Below are positions 44,426 through 55,506 of a stretch of DNA of 64,000 bases, one piece after another. The notes under the pieces were generated by a model. That model was not told where the DNA came from, made no database searches, and worked only from the letters and a program-made list of their open reading frames with translations. The stretch's first letter is position 1, and each line of letters starts with the position of its first letter. The translations under genes and the position numbers were made by a program. Source of the stretch: Brevundimonas naejangsanensis (GTDB lineage: Bacteria; Pseudomonadota; Alphaproteobacteria; Caulobacterales; Caulobacteraceae); the NCBI RefSeq assembly GCF_003627995.1, contig NZ_CP032707.1:855501-919500 (forward strand). The letters run 5' to 3'.

Positions 44426-44692
44426 CCCTCCCCGTCCCGGGGAGGGTGGCTGAGCCCTCCGACTTGATCGGGGGGCGAGGCCGGGTGGGGGCGGCGCCGC
44501 TGACGGGGCGCCGCCTTTTCCATGCCCGCTCTCCCAAAGCCCTCCCCCTCGATGGGGGAGGGTTGGGCGGGGTGGAGGCAGATCGTTGCAGGTGAAGGCG
44601 CGGGAGACGCAGCGTCTCGTGCGCCCGCCTCCCCGCGTCGCGAATACACCCCCATCCCCAGCCCTTCCCCCATCGAGGGGGAAGGGAGCAAT
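44426..44692. repeat. composite inverted repeats between trxA and folC
   Basis: First unit (44426-44510): CCCTCCCCGTCCCGGGGAGGG hairpin with GGGTGGGGGCGGCGCC downstream. Second unit (44530-44692): CCTCCCCCTCGATGGGGGAGG ... CCTTCCCCCATCGAGGGGGAAGG, with an internal GGGAGACGCAGCGTCTCGTG hairpin. The second is a reverse-oriented relative of the unit at 31.85-32.02 kb. The flanking genes converge here, so it may end both transcripts. Confidence 0.75.
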
Positions 44693-45978
44693 TATTGCGG
44701 CCAGGTCTCCCGGCTGGCGCCCAGCACCTCGCCCGCCAGATACAGCGAGCCGCAGATAACCACCCGGCCGGCGCCCAGGGCCAGGGCGCGGTCGAGCGCG
44801 GCGTCCACCGATCCCGCCGCCAGGGCGCCGAAGCCGCGCCCTTGCGCCACGGCCGCCAAGGCCTCCGGTTCGGCGGCGGCGCCGTCGAAGCCGACGGTGA
44901 AGACCTGGGCATCGATCCCTTTCAGCGCCTCGAAGAAGCCGCCCGCGTCCTTGTTGGCCAGCATGCCGACGATCAGGGCGACGGGGCGCGGCGCGCGCGT
45001 CTGGCGGTCGGCCAGGGCGCGGGCCAGGGCGCGCGCGGCGTGCGGGTTGTGCCCGCCGTCCAGCCACAGTTCGGCGTCCGCCTTCTGGGCCTTGTCGGCG
45101 TAGGGACCGTTGGTGAGCCGCTGCATCCGCGCGGGCCAGCGGACGGCCTTCAGCCCCTCGGCGATGGCGCTCGCGGGCAGGTCCAGCTCCAGCGCCGCGG
45201 CGACGGCCACGCCTGCGTTGTCGAATTGGTGCGCGCCGGACAGGGCGGGCGCGGGCAGGTCGAGGAAGCGCTCCTGATCCTGATAGGCCAGGCCGTCGCG
45301 CTCGGCCCAGGCGTCGAAGTCGACGCCCATGACGGTCAGGGGCGAGCCGACCTCGGCGGCGCGGCGCGCGATCACCGCCATGGCCGCCTCGGACTGACGC
45401 GCCACGACGCCGCGCGCCCCGGCCTTAAGGATGCCCGCCTTCTCGGCGGCGACCGCTTCGATCTTGGTCCCGAGGAATTCGGCGTGGTCCAGGTCGACCG
45501 GGGTGATGACGCTGAGCAGGGGCCGGGCGATGACGTTGGTGGCGTCCAGCGATCCGCCGAGGCCGACCTCGACGACAGCCAGGTCGGCGGGCGTCTCGCT
45601 CATGGCCAGGAAACCCGCCGCCGTGGTGCTCTCGAACACCGTGGCCTGGCCGCCCGTCTCGGCCATGGCCGCCTCGACCCGGTCGAGGATGGCGTTCAGC
45701 GCCTCGTCCTCGATCAGCTTGCCGGCCAGGCGGATACGCTCGTTGAACCGCACCAGATGCGGCGAGGTGTAGGCGTGGACGCGCAGGCCCGCCGCTTCCG
45801 CGATGGCCCGGATCAGGGCGACGGTCGAGCCCTTGCCGTTGGTGCCCGCGACATGGACCACCGGCGGCAGCCTGTCCTGCGGATTGCCGAGCGCGGCGCA
45901 CAGCGCCCGCATCCGGTCCAGCGACAGGTCGATGCGCTGGGGATGCCGGGCGCGCAGGCGTTCCGAGATCGGGTCCAT
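44692..45978 (-). CDS. folC: folylpolyglutamate/dihydrofolate synthase
   Basis: Adds glutamate to dihydropteroate and folates. 428 residues, normal. Mur-ligase-type motifs: HVAGTNGKGSTVALIRAIAEAAG (P-loop), AYTSPHLVRFNERIRLAGK, VVEVGLGGSLDATNVI, and LDGGHNPHAARALARAL in the C-terminal domain. It is the last gene of the leftward trp-acc-fol run, 10 bp after accD. Confidence 0.95.
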   Translation of the reverse strand: MDPISERLRARHPQRIDLSLDRMRALCAALGNPQDRLPPVVHVAGTNGKGSTVALIRAIAEAAGLRVHAYTSPHLVRFNERIRLAGKLIEDEALNAILDRVEAAMAETGGQATVFESTTAAGFLAMSETPADLAVVEVGLGGSLDATNVIARPLLSVITPVDLDHAEFLGTKIEAVAAEKAGILKAGARGVVARQSEAAMAVIARRAAEVGSPLTVMGVDFDAWAERDGLAYQDQERFLDLPAPALSGAHQFDNAGVAVAAALELDLPASAIAEGLKAVRWPARMQRLTNGPYADKAQKADAELWLDGGHNPHAARALARALADRQTRAPRPVALIVGMLANKDAGGFFEALKGIDAQVFTVGFDGAAAEPEALAAVAQGRGFGALAAGSVDAALDRALALGAGRVVICGSLYLAGEVLGASRETWPQ

Positions 45979-45988
45979 CAGGGCCGGC

Positions 45989-46888
45989 TTACGCCGCCTT
46001 CTGCTTCTGGGCCGCGCCGCTCATCAGCATGGACAGGATCAGGCCCAGCGTCCTCGGCAGGTCGCCGCGCGACACCACCTTGTCGACCATGCCCTTGTCC
46101 TTGAGGTATTCGGCGCGCTGGAAGCCCGGCGGCAGTTTCTCGCGGATGGTGGTCTCGATCACGCGCGGACCGGCGAAGCCGATCAGGGCGCCCGGCTCGG
46201 CCAGGTGGACATCGCCCAGCATGGCGTAGGAGGCCGTGACCCCGCCCGTGGTCGGGTCGGTCAGCACCACGACGTAGGGCAGCTTGGCCGCCTTCACTTC
46301 CTGGACGGCCAGGGTGGTGCGCGCCATCTGCATCAGGCTGAGGGCGCCTTCCTGCATCCGCGCCCCGCCGGCGGCGGTGTAGCAGACGAAGGGCACGTTG
46401 CGCTTCACCGCCTCGCGCGCGGCGGCGATGAAGGCCTCGCCCGCCGCCATGCCCAGCGACCCGCCCATGAAGGTGAAGTCCTGGACGATGACCACGGCGG
46501 GCGCGCCGCCGATGCGGCCATAGCCGATGGCCATGGTGTCCTTGCGGCCGGCCGCCTTGCGCGCCGCCGACAGACGGTCGCGATAGGGCTTGCCGTCCGA
46601 GAATTTCAGCGGATCTTCCGGCACGTCCGGCGTGTCGATGGCTTCATACAGGCCGTCGTCGAAGGTGGCCTTCAGACGCGTCGGGGCGTTGATCCGCATG
46701 TGACGACCCGACGGCGTGACCCACAGGGCCGCCTCCAGGTCCGAGCGGAACAGCATCTCGCCCGTGTCGGGATCCTTGACCCACAGATTGTCCGGGGTGT
46801 CGCGCGGGCTGACGATCTTGCGCACGCCGGGCGCGAAACGCGACAGCCAGCCGCCGCGAGCCTTGTTCTCGGGATTCTTATCGACCAT
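45989..46888 (-). CDS. accD: acetyl-CoA carboxylase carboxyltransferase subunit beta
   Basis: The beta subunit of the carboxyltransferase that makes malonyl-CoA. 299 residues; the catalytic crotonase fold shows MAIGYGRIGGAPAVVIVQDFTFMGGSLGMAAGE, FVCYTAAGGARMQEGALSLMQM, VVLTDPTTGGVTASYAMLGDVH and IGFAGPRVIETTI. The N-terminal zinc ribbon is degenerate: where E. coli has KCPxCG and VCPxCGH, this protein has KDPDTG and VTPSGRH, so all four zinc cysteines are absent. The Caulobacter protein, as I recall it, is similarly degenerate. Confidence 0.95.
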   Translation of the reverse strand: MVDKNPENKARGGWLSRFAPGVRKIVSPRDTPDNLWVKDPDTGEMLFRSDLEAALWVTPSGRHMRINAPTRLKATFDDGLYEAIDTPDVPEDPLKFSDGKPYRDRLSAARKAAGRKDTMAIGYGRIGGAPAVVIVQDFTFMGGSLGMAAGEAFIAAAREAVKRNVPFVCYTAAGGARMQEGALSLMQMARTTLAVQEVKAAKLPYVVVLTDPTTGGVTASYAMLGDVHLAEPGALIGFAGPRVIETTIREKLPPGFQRAEYLKDKGMVDKVVSRGDLPRTLGLILSMLMSGAAQKQKAA

Positions 46889-46898
46889 GGGCGGGCCT

Positions 46899-47741
46899 TT
46901 AAACGGTTTCCGTCACGGAAGCACTAGTGCGGGCGCCATGAACCGCATCGGCCAGGGCCTTGACCTTGGCCAGAACGCGGGGCGCGGCCGGTTCGTTCGC
47001 CTCGAGCGCCGCCGCCACCTCGTCGACGAAAACCGAGCCGGCCACCACGGCGTCGGCGACGCGGGCGATCTCGGCGGCGCGCTCGGGCGTCCGGACGCCG
47101 AAGCCGACGGCGACGGGCAGGTTCGCGGCGCGGCGCACGCGTTCGACGGCGGGCGCCACCTCGGCGGCGACCGCCTCCTTCACCCCGGTCACCCCGGCGA
47201 CCGAGACGTAATAGACGAAGCCCGAGGTGCCCTCGGCGATGACCTTCAGCCGGTCGTCGTCCGAGGTCGGCGTGGCCAGGCGGATCAGGGAGACCTCGGC
47301 CGCGTCCAGGGCGGCGGCCAGCGGCGCCGCCTCTTCCGGCGGGCAGTCGACGACGATGATGCCGTCCACCCCGGCCTCGGCCGCATCGCGGGCGAAGACC
47401 TCATAGCCGTAGGATTCCACCGGGTTCAGATAGCCCATCAGGATCAGCGGCGTGTCCTGATCGCCCTTGCGGAAGTCAGCCACCAGATCGAGCGTGCCGC
47501 GCAGGGTCATCCCCGCCTTCAGTCCGCGCAGGGCGGCGCGCTGGATCGGCGGCCCCTCGGCCATCGGGTCCGAGAAGGCCAGGCCCAGTTCGATCAGGTC
47601 GGCGCCGGCGGCAGGCAGACCCTTGAGGATCTCCAGCGCCTCAGCGCGGCTGGGATCGCCGGTCATGACATAGGGCACGAAGCCCGCCCGACCCTCGGCC
47701 TTCAGCTTGGCGAAGCGGGCGTCGATACGCGCGGTCGTCAT
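46899..47741 (-). CDS. trpA: tryptophan synthase alpha chain
   Basis: Cleaves indole-3-glycerol phosphate to indole, passed to TrpB. 280 residues in a TIM barrel: FVPYVMTGDPSRAEALEIL (with GD), LPAAGADLIELGLAFSDPMAEGPPIQRAALR (catalytic Glu and the loop-2 region), GIIVVDCPPEEAAPL (catalytic Asp in place of DLP-type context), YYVSVAGVTGVKE and AVGFGVRTPERAAEIA. Its ATG overlaps the stop of the exported protein upstream by four bases. Confidence 0.95.
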   Translation of the reverse strand: MTTARIDARFAKLKAEGRAGFVPYVMTGDPSRAEALEILKGLPAAGADLIELGLAFSDPMAEGPPIQRAALRGLKAGMTLRGTLDLVADFRKGDQDTPLILMGYLNPVESYGYEVFARDAAEAGVDGIIVVDCPPEEAAPLAAALDAAEVSLIRLATPTSDDDRLKVIAEGTSGFVYYVSVAGVTGVKEAVAAEVAPAVERVRRAANLPVAVGFGVRTPERAAEIARVADAVVAGSVFVDEVAAALEANEPAAPRVLAKVKALADAVHGARTSASVTETV

Positions 47742-48217
47742 TGCGGCTGGGTTCCCGCGGCAGGGGCCGCCGTGCAGACGTCGCCCGGAATGGCGGCGAA
47801 ACCCAGATAGCCCGGGGCCGTCGCCTCGGCGGGCTTGGTCTCGTCGTAGAAGGCGACCATCTGCAGGCCGTCGCAGCCGCCGCCCTCGCGGCGGCGCACG
47901 AAGATGACGCGGTTGTCGTCGCCGTCCGCCGCCAGCCAGTTCAGCGAGGCCAGGTGTTCGCTATAGGCGTCGGCCAGGGCGCCGATCTGGTCCAGTTGCG
48001 CCGTCACGCAGAAGGCGGGGCTGCGCAGCAGGCCGCCGCAGTCGGCCGCCTCGGTCGCCGGAGGCAGGACCGGCATTCCTGTCGCCGCCGGGCCGGGCGG
48101 GACGGTCGGCGCCGTCTGCACTGGCGCCTGCTGGGCGGGCGCAGCGGTGTTCTGGGCCAGGGTCAGGGTCGGCGAGACGGCCGCCGCGATGGCGGCGATC
48201 AACAGGGTCTTCATCAT
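47738..48217 (-). CDS. exported Ala/Pro-rich protein between trpB and trpA
   Basis: A 159-residue protein of unknown family. A signal peptide ([22 protein letters not shown]) is followed by about 35 residues rich in Ala, Pro and Gln, then a small domain with three to four cysteines (EAADCGGLLRSPAFCVTAQLDQIGAL ... GGGCDGLQMVAFYDE ... PGDVCTAAP) that probably form disulfides. The ATG shares its A with the trpB stop codon and its own stop overlaps the trpA start, so it is locked into the tryptophan operon. The start 48217 fits the signal peptide; the longer frame is inside trpB. Confidence 0.75.
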   Translation of the reverse strand: MMKTLLIAAIAAAVSPTLTLAQNTAAPAQQAPVQTAPTVPPGPAATGMPVLPPATEAADCGGLLRSPAFCVTAQLDQIGALADAYSEHLASLNWLAADGDDNRVIFVRRREGGGCDGLQMVAFYDETKPAEATAPGYLGFAAIPGDVCTAAPAAGTQPQ

Positions 48218-49443
48218 CACAACTCCACGCCCAGGTGTTGAGCCACGGTGTTTATATCCTTGTCGCCGCGCCCCGACAGGACCACCACCAGATCGCCGTC
48301 CTTGCCGATCTGCCTGGCGACCTCGCCCGCGCGCGCCAGGGCGTGCGAGGACTCCAGCGCCGGGATGATGCCTTCCAGCTTGCACAGCGCCTGGAAGGCC
48401 TCCAGCGCTTCGTCGTCGGTCGCCGACAGATATTCGGCCCGGCCCAGGTCGTGCAGCCAGGCGTGCTCCGGCCCGATGCCCGGATAGTCGAGGCCCGCCG
48501 AGATGGAGTGCCCCTCCAGGATCTGACCGTCGGCGTCCTGCAGCAGATAGGTGCGGTTGCCGTGCAGCACGCCCGAGCGCCCGCCCTTCAGGCTGGCGGC
48601 GTGGTCGGGGGTGTCCAGGCCGTGGCCCGCCGCCTCGACCCCGATCAGGCGCACGCCCTCGTCGGCGACGAAGGGGTGCATGGCGCCGATGGCGTTCGAT
48701 CCGCCGCCGATGCAGGCCATGACGGCGTCGGGCAGGCGGCCGATCCGCGCCTGGCTCTGGGCCTTAATCTCCCTGCCGATCACCGACTGGAAGTCGCGCA
48801 CCATGGCCGGATAGGGGGCCGGGCCCGCCGCCGTGCCGATGATGTAATAGGTGTCGGCGACATTGGTGACCCAGTCGCGCATCGCCTCGTTCATGGCGTC
48901 CTTCAGCGTCGCCGCCCCCGCCGTCACCGCCGAGACCTCGGCGCCCAGCAGCTTCATGCGGAAGACGTTCGGCTGCTGCCGGGCCACGTCGACGGCGCCC
49001 ATGTAGACGGTGCAGGGCAGGCCGAAGCGGGCGCACACCGTGGCCGAGGCGACCCCGTGCTGACCGGCGCCGGTCTCGGCGATGATGCGCGTCTTGCCCA
49101 TGCGGCGGGCCAGCAGGATCTGGCCCATGCAGTTGTTGATCTTGTGCGCGCCGGTGTGGTTCAGATCCTCGCGCTTCAGCCAGATCTTGGCGCCGCCGAA
49201 ATGCTCGGTCAGCCGCTCGGCGAAATAGAGCGGGCTGGCGCGGCCGACGTAATGCTCCAGATAGCCGTCCAGTTCGGCCTGGAAGCTCGGGTCCGCCTTC
49301 GCCGCCTTATAGGCCGCCTCCAGTTCGTGGATCAGCGGCATCAGGGTCTCGGGCACGAAGCGGCCGCCGTAGGGGCCGAAGCGCCCCTCGGCGTCGGGCC
49401 AGGCATAGGAGTTCGACAGGGAAGCGTTCACGTTATCGGGCAC
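48217..49443 (-). CDS. trpB: tryptophan synthase beta chain
   Basis: Makes tryptophan from indole and serine with PLP. 408 residues. [29 protein letters not shown] includes the PLP lysine, [22 protein letters not shown] the substrate glutamate region, [15 protein letters not shown] binds the phosphate, and [14 protein letters not shown] and LSGRGDKDI are typical. It follows trpF by 32 bp. Confidence 0.97.
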   Translation of the reverse strand: MPDNVNASLSNSYAWPDAEGRFGPYGGRFVPETLMPLIHELEAAYKAAKADPSFQAELDGYLEHYVGRASPLYFAERLTEHFGGAKIWLKREDLNHTGAHKINNCMGQILLARRMGKTRIIAETGAGQHGVASATVCARFGLPCTVYMGAVDVARQQPNVFRMKLLGAEVSAVTAGAATLKDAMNEAMRDWVTNVADTYYIIGTAAGPAPYPAMVRDFQSVIGREIKAQSQARIGRLPDAVMACIGGGSNAIGAMHPFVADEGVRLIGVEAAGHGLDTPDHAASLKGGRSGVLHGNRTYLLQDADGQILEGHSISAGLDYPGIGPEHAWLHDLGRAEYLSATDDEALEAFQALCKLEGIIPALESSHALARAGEVARQIGKDGDLVVVLSGRGDKDINTVAQHLGVEL

Positions 49444-49475
49444 AACGACAGTCTTCAGGGAGGAAGGCGACGAAA

Positions 49476-50114
49476 TCAGGACCGGGATACGGCCTCGAGG
49501 AAGGCGTGGATCAGGTCAGGGTCCTTAACACCCGGCGCGCTTTCGACGCCAGAGGAGACATCGACCATCGGTGCCCCTGAAATCCGCACCGCTTCGGTGA
49601 GATTTTCCGGCGACAGCCCGCCCGCGAGGAACCAGTTTGCCGGAAGCGCCCGGTTCTGCATCAGCCGCCAGTCGAACGAGGCCCCCACTCCGCCGGGCAG
49701 ATCGGAGCCTTTCGGCGGCTTGGCGTCGAACAGCAGATGATCGGCGACGCCGGTCCAATCGGCGACGCTGGCGAAGTCCGCTTCGTCCCGGATCGGCAGG
49801 GCCTTGATGATCCCCGCTCCTGTCAGCCGCCGCGCCTGCGCCGCGCGCTGCGGCGTCTCATGACCGTGCAGTTGGATCAAGTCGGGCCGCAGGATCAGGG
49901 CGACCTCGGTCAACAGGACGTCGTCAGGATCGACCAGGACGGCGACGATCTTGGCGCGCCCTCGCGCCCGGTCGAACAGGGTGGCGGCGTGCAGCGGCGG
50001 GATGTGACGCGGGCTCTTCGGAAACACCACCGCTCCGACGAAGGCCGCCCCACCGTCGAGCGCCGCATCCAGCGTATCCGGCGTCGTCAGGCCGCAGATC
50101 TTGGTCAGGGTCAT
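49476..50114 (-). CDS. trpF: phosphoribosylanthranilate isomerase
   Basis: Catalyses the Amadori isomerisation in tryptophan synthesis. 212 residues from ATG 50114 ([20 protein letters not shown] holds the catalytic cysteine). [43 protein letters not shown] (catalytic Asp), [11 protein letters not shown] and [15 protein letters not shown] complete the set. The upstream in-frame extension to 50180 lies in a palindromic repeat. First gene of the leftward operon. Confidence 0.96.
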   Translation of the reverse strand: MTLTKICGLTTPDTLDAALDGGAAFVGAVVFPKSPRHIPPLHAATLFDRARGRAKIVAVLVDPDDVLLTEVALILRPDLIQLHGHETPQRAAQARRLTGAGIIKALPIRDEADFASVADWTGVADHLLFDAKPPKGSDLPGGVGASFDWRLMQNRALPANWFLAGGLSPENLTEAVRISGAPMVDVSSGVESAPGVKDPDLIHAFLEAVSRS

Positions 50115-50173
50115 GAAAGGCAGGTGCGCGACTGCTGGCGGTAGGTCAAGCGCCGCCCTTCCCTCCTTTTCTT

Positions 50174-50335
50174 TCGTCATCCTCCGGCAAGCCGCGCAGC
50201 GGCGCAGACCGGGGGACCCAGCGGCGCGCGTGCGCGCGAAAGACGCGGGCGTGGCGCTTGCCGCAAAGATCGCCTTCGGCGCCGCTGGGTCCCCCGGTCG
50301 TCGCTACGCTCCGCCGGAGGATGACGAAATGAAGG
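50174..50335. repeat. large palindrome between rsuA and trpF
   Basis: TTCGTCATCCTCCGG at 50174-50188 pairs with CCGGAGGATGACGAA at 50315-50329, and GACCGGGGGACCCAGCGGCG (from 50208) pairs with CGCCGCTGGGTCCCCCGGTC (to about 50299). The centre holds GCGCGCGTGCGCGC. Such 150-bp mirror units resemble the composite repeats elsewhere in the window but share no obvious core with them. Confidence 0.75.
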
Positions 50336-50336
50336 T

Positions 50337-51074
50337 TCAGGCGAAGATCGACGCGATCTCGTCCTCGCTCAGCAGCCGCCACGCGCCCGGCGCCAGGTCG
50401 TCCGGCAACGCCAGCCCGCCCAACCGCTCGCGGTGCAGGGCCTCGACGTGGTTGCCGACCGCCGCGAACATGCGGCGCACCTGATGATAGCGCCCTTCGG
50501 TCACCGTCAGCAGGGCCTCGGTCGGCGACACCACCTCCAGCACGGCGGGCGCCAGGGGCTTGTCCTCGCCCTCCAGCACCAGTTCGCCCGAGGCGAACAG
50601 CGCCCCCTCCGTCCCGTTCAGCGGCCGCGCCAGCGTCGCGCGATAGACCTTGGCCACCTGACGCTTGGGGCTGATCACCCGGTGAAGCAGGTCGCCATCG
50701 TCGGTCAGCAGCAGCAGGCCGCTGGTCTGCTTGTCCAGCCGCCCGATGGTCGAGATCGCCGGGTCGCGCCGCCGCCAGCGGTCGGGCAGGACGTCATAGA
50801 CCAGCGCCCCGTCCTCCTTGTGCGAGCAGGTCATGCCCAGCGGTTTGTTCAACAGGATGACGAGGCCAGGCACGGGATCCAGCGGCTCGCCGTCGATCTC
50901 CATGCGGCTCGGCAGGTCGGGCGTCACGGGGATGCGCTTCGACACGTCGGTCAGGTCGGCGCCGTCCAGCACGATCCCGCCCGCCTTGCCCAGGCGCGCC
51001 ATCTCGGCCCGCGAGCCGTAGCCCATGGAGCCCAGCAGCTTGTCCACGCGGGACGTCGGAATCTTGCCCGCCAC
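50337..51074 (-). CDS. rsuA: 16S rRNA pseudouridine synthase (RsuA family)
   Basis: 245 residues. An S4-like N-terminus (SRVDKLLGSMGYGSRAEMARLGKAGGIVLDG) precedes the synthase domain with ILLNKPLGMTCSHKE and the catalytic loop STIGRLDKQTSGLLLLTDDGDL (Asp). EGRYHQVRRMFAAVGNHVEALHR ends the fold. These features match RsuA (U516) better than RluB, but the target base is inferred. The start is GTG, whose first base is the last of the TAG stop of the methyltransferase upstream, so the two are coupled. Confidence 0.9.
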   Translation of the reverse strand: MAGKIPTSRVDKLLGSMGYGSRAEMARLGKAGGIVLDGADLTDVSKRIPVTPDLPSRMEIDGEPLDPVPGLVILLNKPLGMTCSHKEDGALVYDVLPDRWRRRDPAISTIGRLDKQTSGLLLLTDDGDLLHRVISPKRQVAKVYRATLARPLNGTEGALFASGELVLEGEDKPLAPAVLEVVSPTEALLTVTEGRYHQVRRMFAAVGNHVEALHRERLGGLALPDDLAPGAWRLLSEDEIASIFA

Positions 51075-51973
51075 TATTTCACCGCCTCGAAAATCTTGTA
51101 GCCGCCCTGGTCGACGACCATCCGCACCCGCTTGAAGGCGGCGTCCAGTTCGGCCTCATAGGGCAGGTGGCGGTTGGCGACGATCCAGGCGGTCCCGCCC
51201 TTCCTCAGCATCTCGGCCGCCTTGCGGATGAAGTTCTGGCCCAGGCGCCGGTCCTCGGCGCCGCCGTCGTGGAAGGGCGGGTTGGAGACGATGAAATCCA
51301 GATCGCCCGCCCCGTCCAGCGTCCGCACGTCGGCCCAGTCGAAGCTCGCGCGCGCATCCTCGACGTTGCGCTTCGCCGCCTCCACCGCCCGCCGGTCGAT
51401 GTCGATCAGCCGCAGAGCCGTCACGGCGGGCGACCGCAGCACCACCGTCGACAGCGCCCCGAAGCCGCAGCCCAGATCGGCGCCCGCCCCCTTCAGCGGC
51501 GGCAGCACCTGAGCCAGCAGCGCCGTGCCCGGATCGATCCGGTCCCAGGCGAAGACGCCCGGCTGCGACCAGGCCTCCAGCCCCGGAACCACGCGCGGCG
51601 CGCCCGCCTCGACAGCGGCGTCCAGCCCCTCGACCGCCTCGGGGCGGATGACGATGCAGCGGCGATGATGGGCCTTGGCCGTCTCGATGACCTCAAGGCC
51701 AAAGGCCTTCAGCTCCTTGCCCAGCCGCGAGCCGCCCTTGTCCTTGGGCGCCATGACGTCCAGCCGCCCGCCGGGCTTCAGCGCCTGGAGCGCCAGGGCC
51801 AATGTATAGCGCCGCTCCACCGCGCCCGGCGGGGCGTAGAGCATGACGCCGTCGACCGAACCGGGCGCGACCGTCTCCAGCGCCGTCGAGCCGGGGATCA
51901 GGGGCGAGGTCTGGGTCGCCGTCGCAGGCGGATCGAACACCGCGGGCGGGCGGCCGTAGAGAAGCGTGGTCAT
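51074..51973 (-). CDS. RsmC/RlmG-like rRNA guanine-N2 methyltransferase
   Basis: A 299-residue SAM-dependent methyltransferase. The C-terminal domain has ADLGCGFGALSTVVL (SAM loop), RLIDIDRRAVEAAKRNVE and DFIVSNPPFHDGG, the NPPF motif of N-methylating enzymes. The N-terminal half is a related domain without SAM motif, as in RsmC. Start 51973 (MTTLLYGRPPAVFDP) is preferred to an upstream one inside a repeat. Pairing with rsuA suggests both work on 16S rRNA. Confidence 0.88.
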   Translation of the reverse strand: MTTLLYGRPPAVFDPPATATQTSPLIPGSTALETVAPGSVDGVMLYAPPGAVERRYTLALALQALKPGGRLDVMAPKDKGGSRLGKELKAFGLEVIETAKAHHRRCIVIRPEAVEGLDAAVEAGAPRVVPGLEAWSQPGVFAWDRIDPGTALLAQVLPPLKGAGADLGCGFGALSTVVLRSPAVTALRLIDIDRRAVEAAKRNVEDARASFDWADVRTLDGAGDLDFIVSNPPFHDGGAEDRRLGQNFIRKAAEMLRKGGTAWIVANRHLPYEAELDAAFKRVRMVVDQGGYKIFEAVK

Positions 51974-51988
51974 GAGCTGCCCATTATC

Positions 51989-52192
51989 CCTTCTCCCCTT
52001 GCGGGAGAAGGCGCTCAAGCAGCCGAAGGCGTTAGCGCGCCCAAACCCTTCTCCCCTTGTGGGAGAAGGTGGCTGGCGCAGCCAGACGGATGAGTGGTCT
52101 CTCGCCCCTTAAAGACAGCCGCTGCATCCTGCGTCCTGAAACCCCTCATCCGAGCGCCTTCGGCGCCCACCTTCTCCCACAAGGGCAGAAGG
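51989..52192. repeat. palindromic repeat cluster upstream of recQ
   Basis: Three CCTTCTCCCC...GGGAGAAGG hairpins (51989-52011, 52047-52069 and a reverse one at 52170-52192 with one changed base) with a TCAAGCAGC-family copy (52010-52040) between the first two. GGCTGGCGCAGCCAGACGGATGAG (52069-52093) flanks the second. This fills the 280-bp gap between the methyltransferase and recQ; no separate promoter is obvious. Confidence 0.8.
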
Positions 52193-52253
52193 ACGCGGTT
52201 GGAGAAGGGATCACATCGTGACACCCCCGGCCGAATGCGGCACAACGGCCGCC

Positions 52254-54125
<1,872 letters not shown>

Positions 54126-55506
54126 GCCGTCTGGCGCGCCAGGACGGCCGGGTCGTCGCCCAGCCCCGGCGCGACCTGCACCGGCCAGCGGCACGCCGTC
54201 GCCGGGCCCGGCCCTTGAACCACGGTGGACAGCGCCTCCAGCGCGCCGCTCAGGCGGCGCGCGACGTGATCGCGCACCATGGCCTCGGACGGCCGGTCCG
54301 TGAAATAGGTCAGGGTCGAGCGGCCGTCGCAGCGGTATTCATCGAGGAACCACGCCGTCTTCCCGTTCACGAAGCCGTCGCGCCGCGTCAGCCAGATTCC
54401 GCGCAACGCCGCCCGGTCGTCATCCGGCGCCACAAGCGCGACCATCTCGGCCTCCAGCCCCGGAAGCAGCTGGCCCTGGCGCTCAAACAGGGTCGCCGTT
54501 CCGCCCTGGACGGGGAAGGTCTCGATCAATCGGGTCTCCGGTTCGGCCCGCAGCGCGTCCAGCGAGGCGCCCACCAGCAGATCCCGTTCCCGGCGATAGG
54601 CGTACCAGTCCTCGCGCATCGCGTGGGCGGCGATGACGACCTCGCTGGCGAAGGCGCCGATCGGGGCGGGGGCCGGGCGCTCGACCGGAGCCATCACCGC
54701 CAGGGCCTGGTCAGGTTCGGCCGCGTCGAGATGCAGCTGCGCCCGCATGACGCGCGCATGCCAGGAGCGTTGTCCGTCGCCGCACAGGGCGATGACCCGT
54801 TCGCTGGCCGCCGCCGCCCCGTCGCGGTCGCCGGCCCCCATGCGGAAGGCGGCGTCGGCCCAGAGGGCTTCGGTGGCGCCGCAGTCGCTCACCGTGGCTG
54901 GATCGACGCGGACGCCGGCCGCGAGAAATCCGCGCATCATCTCTTCGCGAACGGCGGCCCCGGCGGGCAGCAGATCGATATAGGCCGCGGGCGAGCCGCA
55001 GACGGCGCCCCCCAGCGCCGGCTCGCCGAGCAGGAGCATGGCGCCGCACGCGTCCATGCGACGGGCCTCCGCGTCGCTGACGCCATAGGAACTGATCGGA
55101 ACCATGGTGGTCGTGCCGGGGCTGCCCTTCGCGCCCGGCACATAGATCGGCGTCATCTGCGTGCGGGTTTCGCCGGCGCGCGCCCGCAAGGCCTCAGCGC
55201 CCAGGGCGTCGCGTTCGACCCCGCGCAACCCGCCCTGCATGAGGAAGGACAGGGCGTACTGAGCCTCCCGGTCGCCGCTGTCGCTGCGCTGGCGCAGACT
55301 CTCCACCGGCTCGGCGAAGGCCAGCTTCAGCGGCGCGTTCCGGGCGATGGGATCGACCGCCGTCGTGCAGGCGGCCAAACTCGCCCCCGCCAAGAGAACC
55401 GCCGCCAGGGCTCCCGCCGTCTTTCCGAAACCAAGCATCGTCGCCCCCACAAGATGGGAAGGCAGATGGCAAATTCAGATACCGACGTCCAGCCAGGGAA
55501 GGCCCC

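Noticed and set aside
50101..50484. 127-residue frame over the palindrome and the rsuA end
   Set aside because: It spans a repeat and the end of a real gene on the other strand; no domain.
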